A DNA stretch of 13,872 nucleotides, taken from positions 1 to 13,872 of the forward strand of contig VXPR01000493.1 in the NCBI GenBank assembly GCA_009839405.1, read 5' to 3'. This document shows positions 11,963-13,872 of the stretch, piece after piece; positions within the stretch are counted from its first letter, which is position 1, and each line of letters starts with the position of its first letter. The position numbers and the translations under genes were made by a program. The notes under the pieces were generated by a model that saw nothing but the letters and a program-made list of their open reading frames with translations, ran no database searches and was not told the DNA's origin. Source of the stretch: Gammaproteobacteria bacterium. GTDB lineage: Bacteria; Pseudomonadota; Gammaproteobacteria; Pseudomonadales; Azotimanducaceae.

Positions 11963-13618
11963 ATGGGTCACGATCTGGTAATTCGAGGCGGAACGCTGGT
12001 GGACGGCACGGGCAGTGCGCCTGTGCAAGCGGATGTGGCGATTGATGGCGACACCATCGTCGAAGTTGGCAAGGTGGATGGCAAGGGGCGCGAGGAAATC
12101 CGTGCCGATGGCCTCAACGTGGCACCGGGGTTCGTTGATCTGCACACGCATCTGGACGCGCAGATTGGCTGGGATCCGCAGGTTACGTCGGTGTCCTGGC
12201 ACGGCGTCACCACGGCGCTCCTCGGCAACTGCGGCGTCACGTTCGCGCCCTGCAAGGCGTCGGACCGGGAGTTCCTCGCCGGCATGATGGAAACGGTGGA
12301 GGACATTCCCAAGAACGCCATCCTGCACGGCCTGCCGTGGAACTGGGAGTCGTATGGCGGCTATCTCGACGCGCTTGAGGCGCTGGGGCCGTCCATCAAC
12401 ATCGCTGGCCTCGTCGGCCACTGTGCGGTGCGCTTCTATGTCATGGGCGAACGCGCCGTGGAAGAACCCGCCACCGACGACGAAGTGCGGCAGATTGCCG
12501 AACTCGCCGGACAGTCCGTGCGGGAAGGTGCGGTGGGCTTCTCCACCAACCGCCTGCCCGGGCACCGGCTGCCGGATGGTCGCTCGATCCCCGGCACGTT
12601 TGCGCACCGCGACGAACTGCGCGCTGTGGCGAAGGAAGTCGGCGCCGCCGGCGGCATCATGCAGACGGTGTCGGACTTCCGCGACTTCGACGCGGAACTC
12701 GATCTCATCCGCGACGAGGCGCGAACCGCTCGGGGGGCGCTCTTCAGCACCGCGGCGGAGATTGGCGTCGAACGCATGGACGAGCGCGTGAAGGCCATGC
12801 GGGCGGAAGGGCTGAACGTCACCTCCGTCACCGTGCCCCGCAGCGGCGGCGGCGTCGGTGGGCTTTCCACCAACAATTTCTTCCGCACCGACGGCTGGAA
12901 CGAGCTGCGCAAGCTCGACCTCGCCGGGCGGCTGAAAGCGATCCGCGACCCGGAAACGCGCCGGCGCCTCGTGGACGAGGTGAAGGCCCAGGGCGATGAA
13001 GCCGCTGAGGGCATGAAGCGCTGGTTCTACATGGGCGACCAGGCGCGTCCCTGCTACACGCAGAGCCTGGACCAGAGCCTCTACCATCAGGCCAAGGCGC
13101 TCGGCGAGCACCCGGTGGAAACGTGGCTCCGGATCAGCGACCAGACGGACGGCAAGGCGCTGTTCCATCTGCGCGGCTTCAACGTCGATCTCAAGGCGCT
13201 CGAAGGGCTGATCCGCACCGAGTGGGCCATGCCTGGCCTCGGCGATGCCGGGGCACACGTGAGCCAGATGATCGACTCCGGGTGGTCCACCTTCATCCTG
13301 TCGCATTGGCACCGCGACTCGGGCGTCTATTCCCTCGAGGAAGCGGTGCGCCGGATCAGCTCGGTGCCGGCCGGCGTGTTGGGGCTCAAGGACCGCGGCA
13401 CGGTCGAAGTCGGCAAGCGCGCGGACGTGAACGTGTTCGACATCTCCCGGCTGGAGGAGCGCATGCCCGAAATCGTGCATGACTTCCCCTTCGGGGCGCC
13501 GCGCTTCATTCAGCGGGCTGCCGGGTACAAGGCAACGGTGTGCAACGGCACAGTGGTGCTGCGGGACGACGAGCTCACGGGAGAGCGCGCCGGACAGGTG
13601 CTGCGCAGCAGCGCGTAA
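11963..13618 (+). CDS. N-acyl-D-amino-acid deacylase-family amidohydrolase (atypical metal site)
   Basis: A 551-residue metal-dependent hydrolase of the amidohydrolase superfamily, D-aminoacylase branch. The ATG at 11963 follows GGGAGG. The N-terminal beta-sandwich (DLVIRGGTLVDGTGSAPVQA) leads into the barrel with VDLHTHLD (H61, H63, D65), then LLGNCGVTFAP (C90, the metal-ligand Cys typical of this branch) and GLVGHCAVR (H153). Near the C-terminus are GLGDAGAHVS (D428, the catalytic Asp) and GLKDRGTVEVGKRADVNVFD, the standard end motif. In D-aminoacylase two further His ligands come from TH.R- and HHK-like motifs. Here the matching places read GGIMQTVSDFRD (about 230-241) and LNVTSVTVPRSGG (about 284-296) with no His. 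The substrate may therefore differ from N-acyl-D-amino acids. The gene is cytosolic and diverges from the DUF35-thiolase pair. Confidence 0.85.
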   Translation: MGHDLVIRGGTLVDGTGSAPVQADVAIDGDTIVEVGKVDGKGREEIRADGLNVAPGFVDLHTHLDAQIGWDPQVTSVSWHGVTTALLGNCGVTFAPCKASDREFLAGMMETVEDIPKNAILHGLPWNWESYGGYLDALEALGPSINIAGLVGHCAVRFYVMGERAVEEPATDDEVRQIAELAGQSVREGAVGFSTNRLPGHRLPDGRSIPGTFAHRDELRAVAKEVGAAGGIMQTVSDFRDFDAELDLIRDEARTARGALFSTAAEIGVERMDERVKAMRAEGLNVTSVTVPRSGGGVGGLSTNNFFRTDGWNELRKLDLAGRLKAIRDPETRRRLVDEVKAQGDEAAEGMKRWFYMGDQARPCYTQSLDQSLYHQAKALGEHPVETWLRISDQTDGKALFHLRGFNVDLKALEGLIRTEWAMPGLGDAGAHVSQMIDSGWSTFILSHWHRDSGVYSLEEAVRRISSVPAGVLGLKDRGTVEVGKRADVNVFDISRLEERMPEIVHDFPFGAPRFIQRAAGYKATVCNGTVVLRDDELTGERAGQVLRSSA

Positions 13619-13634
13619 ACGGAGGAACCGGAGA

Positions 13635-13667
13635 AACGGGCGGCGCTTGCGTCGCCCGTTTTTCTTT
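13635..13667 (+). terminator. Intrinsic terminator of the amidohydrolase gene
   Basis: AACGGGCG (13635-13642) and CGCCCGTT (13653-13660) form an 8-bp GC-rich stem with a 10-base loop, followed directly by TTTCTTT. The hairpin starts 17 bases after the stop codon. This is the clearest intrinsic terminator in the window. Confidence 0.85.
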
Positions 13668-13872
13668 ACTCGAGGGCTTGGACCTCTCTGGCGGCTGCGG
13701 CGTGCTGCCCTCCCGGCTGCGCTAGCAGCCTGTCGGACTTTGCGGCCCGACGGGAACGGACGGTTCTTGGGGTGCATTCTGGTCTCGCCCTGGTCTCTCC
13801 GTTGCGCCGACAGGCGGACCTTGCCTGGCGGACGCCTCGTCGTTTTCGGCGGTTGGAGACGGCGGCAGGAGG
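13668..13872. other. Right-edge stretch with no supportable gene
   Basis: About 205 bases. Open frames on both strands are Arg- or Pro-rich and have no motif. CAGCCTGTCGGACTTTG (13726-13742) resembles the terminal inverted repeat of some insertion sequences, which would place an element extending right past the window edge. This is from memory and not confirmed. Confidence 0.35.

Noticed and set aside
11921..13777. 618-codon open frame on the minus strand
   Set aside because: It is a shadow of the amidohydrolase gene: His/Arg/Ala-rich with no motif, while the plus-strand frame carries HTHLD, GNCG, GDAGAH and a terminator.

Overview
The window is high-GC DNA from an uncultured proteobacterium, most likely a gammaproteobacterium. 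This rests on a TonB-dependent receptor with a VVTGSHIRR plug start, a thiolase paired with a DUF35 zinc-ribbon protein, and a D-aminoacylase-family amidohydrolase. No rRNA, tRNA or CRISPR array is visible. The species assignment is inference.

Layout. (1) 1-1047, minus strand: the 5' end of a TonB-dependent receptor running off the left edge, with a good sigma70-type promoter, preceded by a YfcE-like metallophosphoesterase. (2) 1250-2643, plus strand: two consecutive restriction-fold proteins, a soluble PD-(D/E)XK candidate and a membrane-anchored NERD-domain protein. (3) 2644-5265, plus strand: an accessory stretch with a secreted or membrane gene broken by a stop and two frameshifts, a small membrane protein overlapping its end, several unrecognised small genes and a lipoprotein. 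(4) 5266-6078: decayed DNA with an internally deleted IS1595/ISXO2-type transposase and a worn copy of a dispersed repeat. (5) 6079-9942: a bead-on-string array of a PIN-domain protein, a hicBA toxin-antitoxin pair and a small membrane protein. These are separated by three full copies of a ~250 bp repeat, all in the same orientation, and a fourth degraded copy lies upstream of the PIN gene. (6) 9911-10154: a run of stem-loops and a 21-bp tandem duplication. (7) 10172-13667: a metabolic block with a DUF35 protein and SCP2-type thiolase on the minus strand, diverging from an amidohydrolase on the plus strand that ends in a clear terminator.

How the parts fit. The flanks look like ordinary chromosome (envelope transport, acyl-CoA metabolism). 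The middle looks like an accessory island of nucleases, a toxin-antitoxin pair, orphan small genes, pseudogenes and repeats. The main points for follow-up are the repeat-delimited gene array, a HicB antitoxin whose DNA-binding domain seems to be an N-terminal winged helix, and a PIN nuclease with a ~300-residue C-terminal region I do not recognise. Promoter, operator and hairpin calls come from reading the sequence by eye; no folding or database search was run.
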